From assembly GCF_026340095.1 (NCBI RefSeq), contig NZ_JAPEPO010000001.1:372001-436000 (forward strand): a stretch of 64,000 bases of DNA, written 5' to 3'. This DNA comes from Streptomyces sp. NBC_01446. Its GTDB lineage: Bacteria > Actinomycetota > Actinomycetes > Streptomycetales > Streptomycetaceae. Below the pieces are notes generated by a model that did not search any database, had not been told where the DNA came from, and saw nothing but the letters and a program-made list of their open reading frames with translations. The position numbers were made by a program, and so were the translations under genes. Below are positions 1 to 7,146 of this stretch, in pieces (position 1 is the stretch's first letter; every line of letters starts with the position of its first letter).

Positions 1-1
1 C

Positions 2-718
2 GAGGTCGTCGAGCGGATCAAGGAGACCGGCACCGACGTCGTCATCAACCTCACCGCCGGAATGGGCGGTGACCTGGTCATCGACCCGGACGAGCCGCTC
101 AGGCAGCTGCCGGGCACCGACCTCGTCGGCGGCCTCGAAAGGCTCCCGCACGTCGAGGACCTGCTCCCCGACATCTGCACCCTGGACTGCGGCTCCCTCA
201 ACTTCGGCGACGGCAGCAACCTCTACGTCTCCACCCCGGACATGCTCCGCGCGGGCGCCCGGCGCATCCAGGAGCTGGGCGTACGGCCCGAGTTGGAGAT
301 CTTCGACACGGGTCACCTCTGGTTCGCCAAGCAACTGCTCGCCGAGGGTCTGCTCGACGACCCGACCGTGTTCCAGCTCTGCATGGGCATCCCGTGGGGC
401 GCGCCCGCCGACCCGGGCGTGCTCCAGTCGATGGTCAACATGCTGCCTGAGGGCGCGCAGTGGGCGAGCTTCGCGCTGGGCCGCATGCAGATGCCGTGGG
501 TCGCGCAGTCCGTCGTGCTCGGCGGGCACGTCCGCGTCGGCCTGGAGGACAACCTCTATCTCGGCAAGGGCGTCAAGGCCACCAACGCGCAGCTCGTCGA
601 GCGCTCCGTGACGATCGTCGAGGCGATGGGCGCCCGCGTCGCCACCCCGGACGAGGCCCGTCAGAAGCTCGGCCTCAAGCCCCGCACCCCGTCCGTCACC
701 CAGGAAGGAACCGCCTGA
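2..718 (+). CDS. cdhC: 3-dehydrocarnitine cleavage enzyme (BKACE/DUF849), 5'-truncated by window edge
   Basis: The frame is open from base 2, so the gene starts outside the window; 238 residues are visible. The segment NLTAGMGGD near the left edge and the later [13 protein letters not shown] segment are typical of the beta-keto acid cleavage enzyme family, zinc-dependent enzymes that condense a beta-keto acid with acetyl-CoA. The neighbours decide the substrate: a carnitine dehydrogenase-like gene starts 2 bases after the stop and a small thioesterase follows, the known cdhC-cdhA-cdhB carnitine set. The expected reaction is 3-dehydrocarnitine plus acetyl-CoA to betainyl-CoA plus acetoacetate. 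The family is clear; the substrate is inferred from context. Confidence 0.85.
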   Translation, partial: EVVERIKETGTDVVINLTAGMGGDLVIDPDEPLRQLPGTDLVGGLERLPHVEDLLPDICTLDCGSLNFGDGSNLYVSTPDMLRAGARRIQELGVRPELEIFDTGHLWFAKQLLAEGLLDDPTVFQLCMGIPWGAPADPGVLQSMVNMLPEGAQWASFALGRMQMPWVAQSVVLGGHVRVGLEDNLYLGKGVKATNAQLVERSVTIVEAMGARVATPDEARQKLGLKPRTPSVTQEGTA

Positions 719-720
719 CC

Positions 721-1689
721 ATGACGCCGACCGAACCCGAGAACGTACGCCGCGTCGCCTGTGTGGGCGCCGGGGTGATCGGCGGCGGCTGGGTCGCCCA
801 CTTCCTGGCCCGCGGCTACGACGTCACGGCCTGGGACCCGGCGCCCGACGCGGAGCTGCGGCTGCGCCGCCTCGTCGACGCCGCGTGGCCCGCGCTCACG
901 CAGCTCGGCCTCGCCGACGGGGCGTCCACGGACCGCCTCACGGTGACCGCCACTCTCGAAGAGGCCGTGACGGACGCCCAGTTCGTACAGGAGAGCGCTC
1001 CGGAGAAGCTGGACCTCAAGCGCGATCTGCTGGCCCGCCTGGACGCCGCGACACCGCCCGGAGTCGTCATCGCCTCGTCCACGTCCGGCTATCCGATGAC
1101 GGACATGCAGACGGACGCGGAGGGTGCGGGCCGCCTCGTCGTGGGGCACCCGTTCAACCCGCCGTACCTCATCCCGCTGGTCGAGGTGGTCGGCGGCGAG
1201 CGGACCTCGGCGGAGGCGGTGGCGTGGGCCTCCCGCTTCTACGAGGTGGCGGGCAAGTCCGTCATCACGATGGACCGCGAGGTACCCGGATTCATCGCCA
1301 ACCGCCTCCAGGAAGCACTGTGGCGCGAGGCCCTGCACATGGTCGCCAACGGCGAGGCCACGGTGAAGGAGATCGACGACTCCATCACCGAAGGTCCCGG
1401 ACTGCGCTGGGCCTTCATGGGCCCGATGCTGACGTTCGCGCTCGCGGGCGGCGAGGGCGGCATGGCACACATGCTGGACCACTTCGGCCCCTCCTTGAAG
1501 TCGCCGTGGACCCGCCTCGAAGCCCCCGAACTCGACAAGGCGCTGTACGACTCCGTGGTCGCCGGCTGCGACGACGCGGCGGCCGGACGGACCATCGCCG
1601 ACCTCGTGGCCGAACGCGACCAGGGCGTCATCGACGTACTGCGTGCGACGGGCCGCCTGCCGGGCGCCCGGAAGGAGGCCGGCAAGTGA
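721..1689 (+). CDS. cdhA: L-carnitine dehydrogenase (3-hydroxyacyl-CoA dehydrogenase fold)
   Basis: This 322-residue cytoplasmic enzyme is expected to oxidise L-carnitine to 3-dehydrocarnitine with NAD. The N-terminus has the Rossmann motif GAGVIGGGW (residues about 17-25). The middle has SSTSGYPM and GHPFNPPYLIPLVEVV, the latter containing the HPFNP signature of the 3-hydroxyacyl-CoA dehydrogenase family, and a C-terminal helical dimerisation domain follows. The ATG at 721 sits 2 bases after the upstream stop, with AGGAA about 10 bases before it; the open frame extends upstream into cdhC but that part is a shadow. Its last 4 bases overlap the next gene, so the three genes form one translationally coupled operon. 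Confidence 0.88.
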   Translation: MTPTEPENVRRVACVGAGVIGGGWVAHFLARGYDVTAWDPAPDAELRLRRLVDAAWPALTQLGLADGASTDRLTVTATLEEAVTDAQFVQESAPEKLDLKRDLLARLDAATPPGVVIASSTSGYPMTDMQTDAEGAGRLVVGHPFNPPYLIPLVEVVGGERTSAEAVAWASRFYEVAGKSVITMDREVPGFIANRLQEALWREALHMVANGEATVKEIDDSITEGPGLRWAFMGPMLTFALAGGEGGMAHMLDHFGPSLKSPWTRLEAPELDKALYDSVVAGCDDAAAGRTIADLVAERDQGVIDVLRATGRLPGARKEAGK

Positions 1690-2162
1690 CGCCGCTGCCC
1701 CTGCTCCACAGCACCGTCCGCGCCGAGTGGATCGACTACAACGGCCACATGAGCGAGGCGTTCTACGTCCTCGTCTTCGGGCACGCCACCGACGCGCTGA
1801 TGATCGAGACGGGCCTGCACTCCGGGTACCGCGAGTCCACCGGCTGTTCCCTGTACACGGTCGAGTCCCACCTGCGCTATCTGCGCGACGTCCCGGAGGG
1901 AGCGACACTCGCCGTCCGCAGCAGGGTCCTGGGCGCCGCCGCCAAGAAGGCCCGCTTCACCCACGAGATGTACGTCGTCACGGCCCCGGGCACGGAACCC
2001 GCCGAGGACGCGCAGCCGGTCGCCACGACGGAACTGCTCGCCGTGCACGTCGACCAGAAGGCGGGGCGTGCGGCGCCGTTCCCCGACGAGGTCCGCGAGC
2101 GCTTCACCGAGCTGACCGAGCCCGCCCCGGAGTGGGCGGGACGGTCCATCGCGGAGGTTTAG
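1686..2162 (+). CDS. cdhB: Betainyl-CoA thioesterase, 4-hydroxybenzoyl-CoA thioesterase (hot-dog) family
   Basis: This 158-residue hot-dog fold thioesterase starts at a GTG that overlaps the cdhA stop (GTGA). The N-terminal WIDYNGHMSEAFYVLVF segment carries the family's Asp and Asn-Gly-His residues at the active site. In carnitine degradation this step hydrolyses betainyl-CoA, made by the BKACE enzyme, to glycine betaine and CoA. Tight coupling to the two upstream genes makes this the most economical reading, although the protein alone could only be called an acyl-CoA thioesterase. Confidence 0.82.
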   Translation: MTPLPLLHSTVRAEWIDYNGHMSEAFYVLVFGHATDALMIETGLHSGYRESTGCSLYTVESHLRYLRDVPEGATLAVRSRVLGAAAKKARFTHEMYVVTAPGTEPAEDAQPVATTELLAVHVDQKAGRAAPFPDEVRERFTELTEPAPEWAGRSIAEV

Positions 2163-2171
2163 GTCCGCAGT

Positions 2172-3095
2172 TCACTCATGACGGTGCCCGACCTCCGGAG
2201 CGGGGGCGGGCACCGTCACCGCTGCCGCGGTGAGACGGATCCTCGGGGCGCGGCGTGCCCGCCGGCCGATGAGGATGCCGGCGAGGACCAGGAGCAGGCC
2301 GCAGACCTGACGCGCGGTGAGCGACTCCCCCGCCACCAGCGTGCCCAGGAGTACCCCGGTCACCGGGTTGAGCAGCCCGACGAGTCCGACCGTCGCGGCG
2401 GGCAGGTGGCGCAGGCCCGCGAACCAGGCGGCGAACGCGAGCGCCGTCGCCACGACGGTGACGTAGCCGAAGCCCAGGACGGCTGGCGTGTCGAGCGACG
2501 GCGGCGCCCCCTCCACCATCACGGCGAACGGCAGCAGCAGGAGGCCTCCGGCGATCAGCTGCCAGGACGTCGACGCGAGCACGTCGGACGCGTGGCTCCA
2601 GCGCTTGGCGAGGATGTAGCCGAGGGACGACATGCCCATCGCCGCGACGGAGGCGAGCACTCCGAGGGGGTCGGCCGACGCGGCCCCGGTCAGTAGCATC
2701 AGACAGACGCCCACGATCCCGACGGCGGCACCCACTAGGTGCGCCGGGCTGGGCCGTTCGGCGAGCAGCGCCCAGGCGATGGCCATAATGACCACCGGGG
2801 ACGTTGCCATGATCGTCGAGGCGGTGCTCGTCGGCAGGAGTTGCGCCGCGACGTAGACCAGGGCGAAGAAGGCTCCCATATTGAGGGCGCCGAGGACGAG
2901 GGACTTCCACCACCACGATCCGCGGGGCAGCTCGCGCCGGACCGCCAGGAGCAGCAGCCCGGCCGGGATGGCTCTGAGTACCGCCCCGTAGAGCGGGCTC
3001 CCCGCGGGCAGGTAGGCGTGGGTGACGAAGTAGGTCGTCCCCCATGCCACGGGTGCGATCGCCGTGACCATCGTCCACCGCAGAGTAGCTTCCAT
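2172..3095 (-). CDS. EamA/DMT-family drug or metabolite exporter
   Basis: This 307-residue inner-membrane protein has about ten hydrophobic segments in two repeated EamA halves. The opening AIAPVAWGTTYFVTH segment and the second-half GLLNPVTGVLLGTLVAGE segment are typical of the drug/metabolite transporter superfamily. Three in-frame ATG codons compete (3116, 3095, 3071). I prefer 3095 because a CATAAT -10 box on the minus strand (3108-3103) ends 7 bases before it, giving a leaderless transcript; 3071 is the alternative. It faces a MarR regulator across a double palindrome, so it is probably repressed by that protein and may export the regulator's ligand. It converges on the carnitine operon with a 9-base gap. 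Confidence 0.85.
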   Translation of the reverse strand: MEATLRWTMVTAIAPVAWGTTYFVTHAYLPAGSPLYGAVLRAIPAGLLLLAVRRELPRGSWWWKSLVLGALNMGAFFALVYVAAQLLPTSTASTIMATSPVVIMAIAWALLAERPSPAHLVGAAVGIVGVCLMLLTGAASADPLGVLASVAAMGMSSLGYILAKRWSHASDVLASTSWQLIAGGLLLLPFAVMVEGAPPSLDTPAVLGFGYVTVVATALAFAAWFAGLRHLPAATVGLVGLLNPVTGVLLGTLVAGESLTARQVCGLLLVLAGILIGRRARRAPRIRLTAAAVTVPAPAPEVGHRHE

Positions 3096-3123
3096 GGAAG
3101 GCATTATGTCTTCCATGGAAGCT
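3087..3123. promoter_or_regulatory. Double palindromic operator between EamA exporter and MarR gene
   Basis: CTTCCATGGAAG occurs at 3089-3100 and again at 3110-3121, each a perfect palindrome, with centres 21 bases apart (two helical turns). The whole block is itself symmetric around about 3105. It covers the -10 boxes of both divergent promoters (CATAAT, minus strand 3108-3103; TATAGT, plus strand 3123-3128). This is the layout of an autoregulated MarR site. Confidence 0.8.
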
Positions 3124-3134
3124 ATAGTGAAGTC

Positions 3135-3677
3135 ATGCCCCCGGAACAGTCCCACGGGCCCCACCGCCCCGGTCGACCCCTCGACCACATCGCCCGCATC
3201 CAGGCCGAGTGGGCCCGCGAGCGGCCGGACGTCGATGTCACCCCCCAGGGAGTCATCGGCCGCCTGCACCGCCTGGGCGCGCTACTCACCGAGCAACTGT
3301 GCCTCGTCTACCGGCGATACGGCCTGAGCGAAGGCGAGTTCGACGTCCTGGCCGCGCTGCGCCGCGCCGGCGAGCCCTTCGAGCGGGCCCCCGGCGAGCT
3401 GGCCGCGCACACCATGGTCACGACCGGAGCGATGACGAAGCGGATCGACCGCCTCGAACGCGACGGCCTCGTCACGCGCCGCCGCGCGGCAGGGGACGGC
3501 CGGGGCCGGGTGGTGGCCCTCACGCCCGCGGGCCGGGACCTGATCGACGACGCGTTCAGCGAGCACATGACCAACGAACGCCGCCTCCTGGACGCCCTCG
3601 ACCCGGACGAGGCCGAGCACCTGGAGTCCTTGCTCACCTCGTGGCTGGCCCGCGTGGAACCGCCGCGCGGCGCCTGA
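3135..3677 (+). CDS. MarR-family transcriptional regulator
   Basis: This 180-residue protein has a central winged helix. Residues about 70-130 contain the LAAHTMVTTGAMTKRIDRLERDGLVTRR recognition helix and wing region (partially quoted: TTGAMTKRIDRLERDGLV), characteristic of MarR. The ATG at 3135 lies 6 bases after a TATAGT -10 box, so the messenger is probably leaderless. The double CTTCCATGGAAG palindrome immediately upstream is the likely operator for itself and for the divergent EamA exporter. The ligand is unknown. Confidence 0.88.
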   Translation: MPPEQSHGPHRPGRPLDHIARIQAEWARERPDVDVTPQGVIGRLHRLGALLTEQLCLVYRRYGLSEGEFDVLAALRRAGEPFERAPGELAAHTMVTTGAMTKRIDRLERDGLVTRRRAAGDGRGRVVALTPAGRDLIDDAFSEHMTNERRLLDALDPDEAEHLESLLTSWLARVEPPRGA

Positions 3678-3766
3678 CATCGGGGCCGCACCCGTAACAG
3701 CCGCAAGCCGCTCCCGCCAAAGATCAGCGAACTCCGCGGGAAACGTCAACTACCCAGTCGCGAACG

Positions 3767-3784
3767 CAATGCCGCGTAGTTAAG
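3767..3784. repeat. Left terminal inverted repeat of the IS4-family element
   Basis: An 18-base sequence, perfect reverse complement of 5559-5576, directly preceded by the 10-base target duplicate at 3757-3766. Confidence 0.92.
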
Positions 3785-3904
3785 AAGCCGCGGGTGGCGT
3801 CAACTTGATCAGCTCGGTGGGTCTTGCCGGGGCGGGCATGGAGAACGGGACCTCTGCTACAGCGGTGAAGCCGTCCAAGGTCTTCACGCTGAGCAGGGGT
3901 CCCG

Positions 3905-5563
3905 TTGTCCGAGCAGTCTGCCATGACCAGTTTCGTCCGCACCATCACCGTGGCGAGGGGTGTCTTCGCGCCGGGGCATCTCGGGGAGTTGACGCAGTAT
4001 CTGCCCTTCGAGCTGGTCGATGACGTGCTGGCGAGGTCGCGGGCTGTCCAGGGCAGGTTGCGTCTACTGCCTTCCCGCGTGGGGGTGTACTTCGTGCTGG
4101 CCCTGGCCGTCTTCCCGGCCGTCGGCTACCTGGGGGTGTGGGGCAAACTGGTCGCCGGGCTGGGCCCGCTGGCTCCGGTCCGGCCTTGTGAAAAGGCCCT
4201 GCGTGACCTGCGCCGCAGGATCGGAGCCGCGCCGCTGAAGATGCTGTTCGAGACCGTGGCCGGCCCGATCGCCCAGCCCCGCACCCCAGGCGTCTGCTAC
4301 CGGAAGTGGCGCACGGTCGCCTTCGACGGCTGCAGCTCGCTGCGGGCCCCCGACCAGCCACGCGTCCGCGCCTGGCTGGGCAAGATCCTCAACGCCGGTT
4401 ACGGCCCGGAGGGCTACCCGCATCTGCGACTGATAGCCCTGTGCGAGACCGGCACCCGGGGCCTGCTCGGCGCCGTCTTCGGCCCCACCAACAAGGGCGA
4501 GACCCACTACGCCCGCCGACTCCTTCCCCTGCTGAACGACACGATGCTGCTGCTTGCTGACCGCGCCTTCGCCGGGAACGACTTCCTCATCGACACCGCC
4601 GACACCGGCGCCCAACTGCTGGTCCGGCTCAACTCCCGCCGTCGGCCGACCGTCTTCACCGCGCTGCCCGACGGCTCGTTCCTGACCCAGCTCCAGGACC
4701 GGACGTTCCGCATCATCAACGTCGACATCACAGCCACCTGCGACGACGGCACCCGGATCAGCGACCACTACATGCTGATCACCACGCTGCTCGACCACCG
4801 CACCGACCCCGCTGAGCGACTGGCCCGCCTCTATCACGAGCGCTGGGAGGTCGAGTCGGCCTTCCTCGCCCTGCGGCACACCCTGCTCACTGGCCGAGTC
4901 TTGCGCTCCTGCGACGCTTGCGGTCTGGAACAGGAACTGTGGGCCTGGCTCACCGTCCACCAGGTCCTGCGTCGAGCGATGTGCGACGCGGCCGAGTCCC
5001 GCCCGGGCACCGACCCCGACCGGGCCAGCTTCACCATCGCCCTGCAGGCCGCCGCCGACCAGATCGTCGACGCTTGCGGCATCACCGGCGACGACAGTGA
5101 CGGCGGCGGCATCGCCCGGGCTGTCCTGGCCGGGCTGCTGCCGGCCCGCCGACCCCGGATCAGTGCCCGCAAGGTGAAGTGTCCGATGTCCCGCTACGGC
5201 ACCACACAGAACGAGACCCGCCCACTGAGCAGCCATTCCTTCAACCGCCTGGACATCACCGTCCTCGCCGCCACCGAGCAGCCCACAGCCCTGCCACCGT
5301 CACCGGCGAACACCGATCGACGCTCCCACGTCTTCCGACTCCTGGTGGCAGCCGATCCCGGCCAGGACTGGACTCCCCGGCAGATCGCTGACGCCCTCAA
5401 AATCGACCACATCCGCAGCCTCTCGGCGCAGATGGGGCAATGGATCACGCAGAAATTCCTCATCAGGTCAGGTCATGGCCGCTACCGACTCCATCCCCAA
5501 TGGGTCAAGACACCCCAGCCACCAGCGGGTTCACGGGACTCGACAGCCGCCATCCCGGCTTAA
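3905..5563 (+). CDS. IS4-family DDE transposase
   Basis: This 552-residue transposase has an N-terminal IS4-type domain (residues 1-110) followed by an RNase H-like catalytic core. The acidic triad is visible as VAFDGCSS, LADRAFAG and the YHERWEVESAF signature (Y-x2-R-x3-E), typical of IS4. A TTG at 3905 with AGGGG six bases upstream gives the longest product; the ATG at 3923 is an alternative. The TAA stop lies inside the right terminal repeat. The reading frame is intact and the element is flanked by an exact target duplication, so it may be active. Confidence 0.92.
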   Translation: MSEQSAMTSFVRTITVARGVFAPGHLGELTQYLPFELVDDVLARSRAVQGRLRLLPSRVGVYFVLALAVFPAVGYLGVWGKLVAGLGPLAPVRPCEKALRDLRRRIGAAPLKMLFETVAGPIAQPRTPGVCYRKWRTVAFDGCSSLRAPDQPRVRAWLGKILNAGYGPEGYPHLRLIALCETGTRGLLGAVFGPTNKGETHYARRLLPLLNDTMLLLADRAFAGNDFLIDTADTGAQLLVRLNSRRRPTVFTALPDGSFLTQLQDRTFRIINVDITATCDDGTRISDHYMLITTLLDHRTDPAERLARLYHERWEVESAFLALRHTLLTGRVLRSCDACGLEQELWAWLTVHQVLRRAMCDAAESRPGTDPDRASFTIALQAAADQIVDACGITGDDSDGGGIARAVLAGLLPARRPRISARKVKCPMSRYGTTQNETRPLSSHSFNRLDITVLAATEQPTALPPSPANTDRRSHVFRLLVAADPGQDWTPRQIADALKIDHIRSLSAQMGQWITQKFLIRSGHGRYRLHPQWVKTPQPPAGSRDSTAAIPA

Positions 5564-5576
5564 CTACGCGGCATTG
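5559..5576. repeat. Right terminal inverted repeat of the IS4-family element
   Basis: An 18-base perfect reverse complement of 3767-3784; it contains the transposase stop codon and is followed by the second 10-base target duplicate (5577-5586). Confidence 0.92.
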
Positions 5577-5760
5577 GTCGCGAACGACCGGGCTTGCTGC
5601 TCGAGTCATCACTGGCTGTGACGGGTTCGGCTGCGTCCAGGACTCACGCGATGAGGGTGAGTTCAGGGGCCGTTGACTGGGCCCCGCAGACCCACACGTA
5701 CCACCCACGGTGGGCGATGTTGTGGGACGCGTTGTGGTCTGCGTGATCAACGAATCCGCA
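5577..5760 (-). ncRNA. Candidate TnpB guide (omega) RNA scaffold, interrupted by the IS4-family element
   Basis: TnpB proteins use a guide RNA transcribed from the 3' part of tnpB into the right end of the element. Here the region downstream of tnpB ends in half a hairpin (5577-5592); the other half lies at 3753-3766 beyond the IS4-family unit. Any guide RNA would therefore end in IS sequence. The extent inside tnpB is a guess from the known family arrangement. Confidence 0.3.
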
Positions 5761-6816
5761 GACCCGGCACGAGAAACGGGCCTGGGAGGGCCGGTTGCCG
5801 CGTCCGGTGTGATGACATTGCGAGCATTCCTGGCTGGTGTACGCCGGGTCGACGTAGACGACCGGCACCCCGGCTCGCTTCGCTTTGTAGGCGATGAACG
5901 AGCCGAGTTGGGCGAAGGGCCAGGAGTGGAGCGTGGTGCGTTGGGGCTTTCTCAGCCGTGCCCGCTCGCGAATGCCCGTGAGTTCTTCCAGGACGATCCC
6001 GCGACCGGTGCGTTCAGCCTCCGCCACGATCCGCTTCGAAATCTTGTGGTTGATGTCCTTGGCACGCCGGGCTTCCTTGCCCGCGTGCTTCTTCGCCCGC
6101 CGCTTGGCGGACTTGGTGCCCTTCTTCTGCAGCTTGCGCCGCAGCTTGTGATCCTGTTCCCGCTTGCGGTTGATCTGCCTGCCGCAGTGGCGGTCGCCGT
6201 CGGAAGTGGCCGCGATGTTCACGATCCCCAGGTCCACCCCGAGGAACCCGACCGGATGCGTGTTCAGATCCCCCTCGGGGATTTCGCAGGTCGCGATCAG
6301 GAACCACTTCCCGTCCAGGCACAGCAGGTCGGACTCGCCCTGGCGGCGCCCTGCCAGCACAGCCAGCTGCTCGGCCTGCCCGGTGAACCGCACACCCTTG
6401 AGCCGGCCGGCCGTGGTCCAGATCGATACCGTGCGAGCCTGGTGCTGCCAGGACAGCATCCGGTCGTCGTAAGGCTGCGCCGCCTGGGGCCGGAAGACCA
6501 CCGGCTTGCCCGAGGCGCGAGTGTGCCGCCTGGAACCGGGCCGCCCGTACCGTCCGTTACGCAGGTTCCCCTTCAAGGTGGTGTAGGCATCGCACGCCTT
6601 CTTGATCGCGTGCTGGGCGGCCTGCGCGCCAAGCCCCCATCTGACCCGGATCTCGGCATAGGTGTGCTTGCGCAACTCCAGCGGACGTCGCGCCTCCTTC
6701 TCGAAAGCGACGCACGCGGCCCACGTGGCGGCCTCGTTGCAAGCACGCAGGGTCGCCTCAAGTGCCGCCGCCTGTAGGGGCGTCGGCAGCAGCTTCACCC
6801 GCACCACCAGCTTCAC
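5644..6816 (-). CDS. tnpB: TnpB (OrfB), RNA-guided nuclease family of IS200/IS605 elements
   Basis: This 390-residue protein starts at a GTG at 6816 giving VKLVVRVKLLPTPLQ, the usual N-terminus; the open frame continues upstream but without family similarity. The RuvC-like acidic residues are seen in FLGVDLGIVNIA, VLEELTGIR and DHADHNASHNIA. A four-cysteine zinc ribbon (CSQC and CRVC) lies between the last two. All catalytic residues are present. The protein is close to TnpB of the element at 28929-30559 (same DLGI, YVDPAYTSQ and RKPQR segments) and distant from the one at 42443. Its right-end RNA scaffold has been split by an IS4-family element. Confidence 0.9.
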   Translation of the reverse strand: MKLVVRVKLLPTPLQAAALEATLRACNEAATWAACVAFEKEARRPLELRKHTYAEIRVRWGLGAQAAQHAIKKACDAYTTLKGNLRNGRYGRPGSRRHTRASGKPVVFRPQAAQPYDDRMLSWQHQARTVSIWTTAGRLKGVRFTGQAEQLAVLAGRRQGESDLLCLDGKWFLIATCEIPEGDLNTHPVGFLGVDLGIVNIAATSDGDRHCGRQINRKREQDHKLRRKLQKKGTKSAKRRAKKHAGKEARRAKDINHKISKRIVAEAERTGRGIVLEELTGIRERARLRKPQRTTLHSWPFAQLGSFIAYKAKRAGVPVVYVDPAYTSQECSQCHHTGRGNRPSQARFSCRVCGFVDHADHNASHNIAHRGWYVWVCGAQSTAPELTLIA

Positions 6817-7015
6817 GATCAGCGAATCTATACACCCGGCCGAAGACCCACCACGCGTTCGCCCCACCTCACCCGAACGAGCGATACCCGCCCCGGCCCT
6901 CCCCGCGCACACCGCCCTAGCGCGGCTCCGCCGGAACGTCTCCCGGTCGCTCCGCAGCCGTCATGGCCTAGGCACATCACGGCGACGCTTCGCGTCGCAC
7001 CCTGTGCATGCGACT

Positions 7016-7040
7016 CCTCCCGGGCGTGAACGCCCGGAGG
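7016..7040 (-). repeat. Left-end hairpin of the first IS605-type element
   Basis: CCTCC(C)GGGCG and CGCCCGGAGG form a stem with loop TGAA and one bulged base. The minus-strand sequence after it, GGGAGGAGTCGC, matches the left ends of the elements at 30535 (GGGAGGAATCGC) and 41889 (GGGGGGAATCGC). A second 7-bp hairpin (GCGACGC-TTC-GCGTCGC) lies at 6982-6998. Confidence 0.6.
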
Positions 7041-7146
7041 TCCTCGCAAGAATCCGCTAAATACTTGACGTCACGGAGTGCCTCCTGTGGCATTCTCGCT
7101 GCACTGATGCCCTGCAGATCATCGAGATACGAGGGAGCATTTGGGC

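Larger units (their letters stand above)
3767..5576 (+). mobile_element. IS4-family insertion sequence, 1810 bp, complete
   Basis: Perfect 18-bp terminal inverted repeats CAATGCCGCGTAGTTAAG (3767-3784) and its reverse complement (5559-5576) bound one transposase gene. A 10-bp direct repeat GTCGCGAACG flanks it (3757-3766 and 5577-5586), the target duplication expected of this family. The repeats being perfect suggests a recent insertion. Confidence 0.93.
3745..7045 (-). mobile_element. IS200/IS605-family (IS1341-like, tnpB only) element carrying a nested IS4-family insertion
   Basis: The element holds tnpB (5644-6816) with a left-end hairpin at 7016-7040 and a right-end hairpin that is now split: CCCA plus GTCGCGAACG at 3753-3766, and ACCGGG at 5587-5592. 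No tnpA is present. Downstream of the restored hairpin (minus strand) is TTGAC at 3749-3745, matching the right cleavage pentamer of a better-bounded sister element at 28929. The left boundary near 7045 is approximate. Removing the IS4-family unit leaves an element of about 1.5 kb. Confidence 0.65.
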
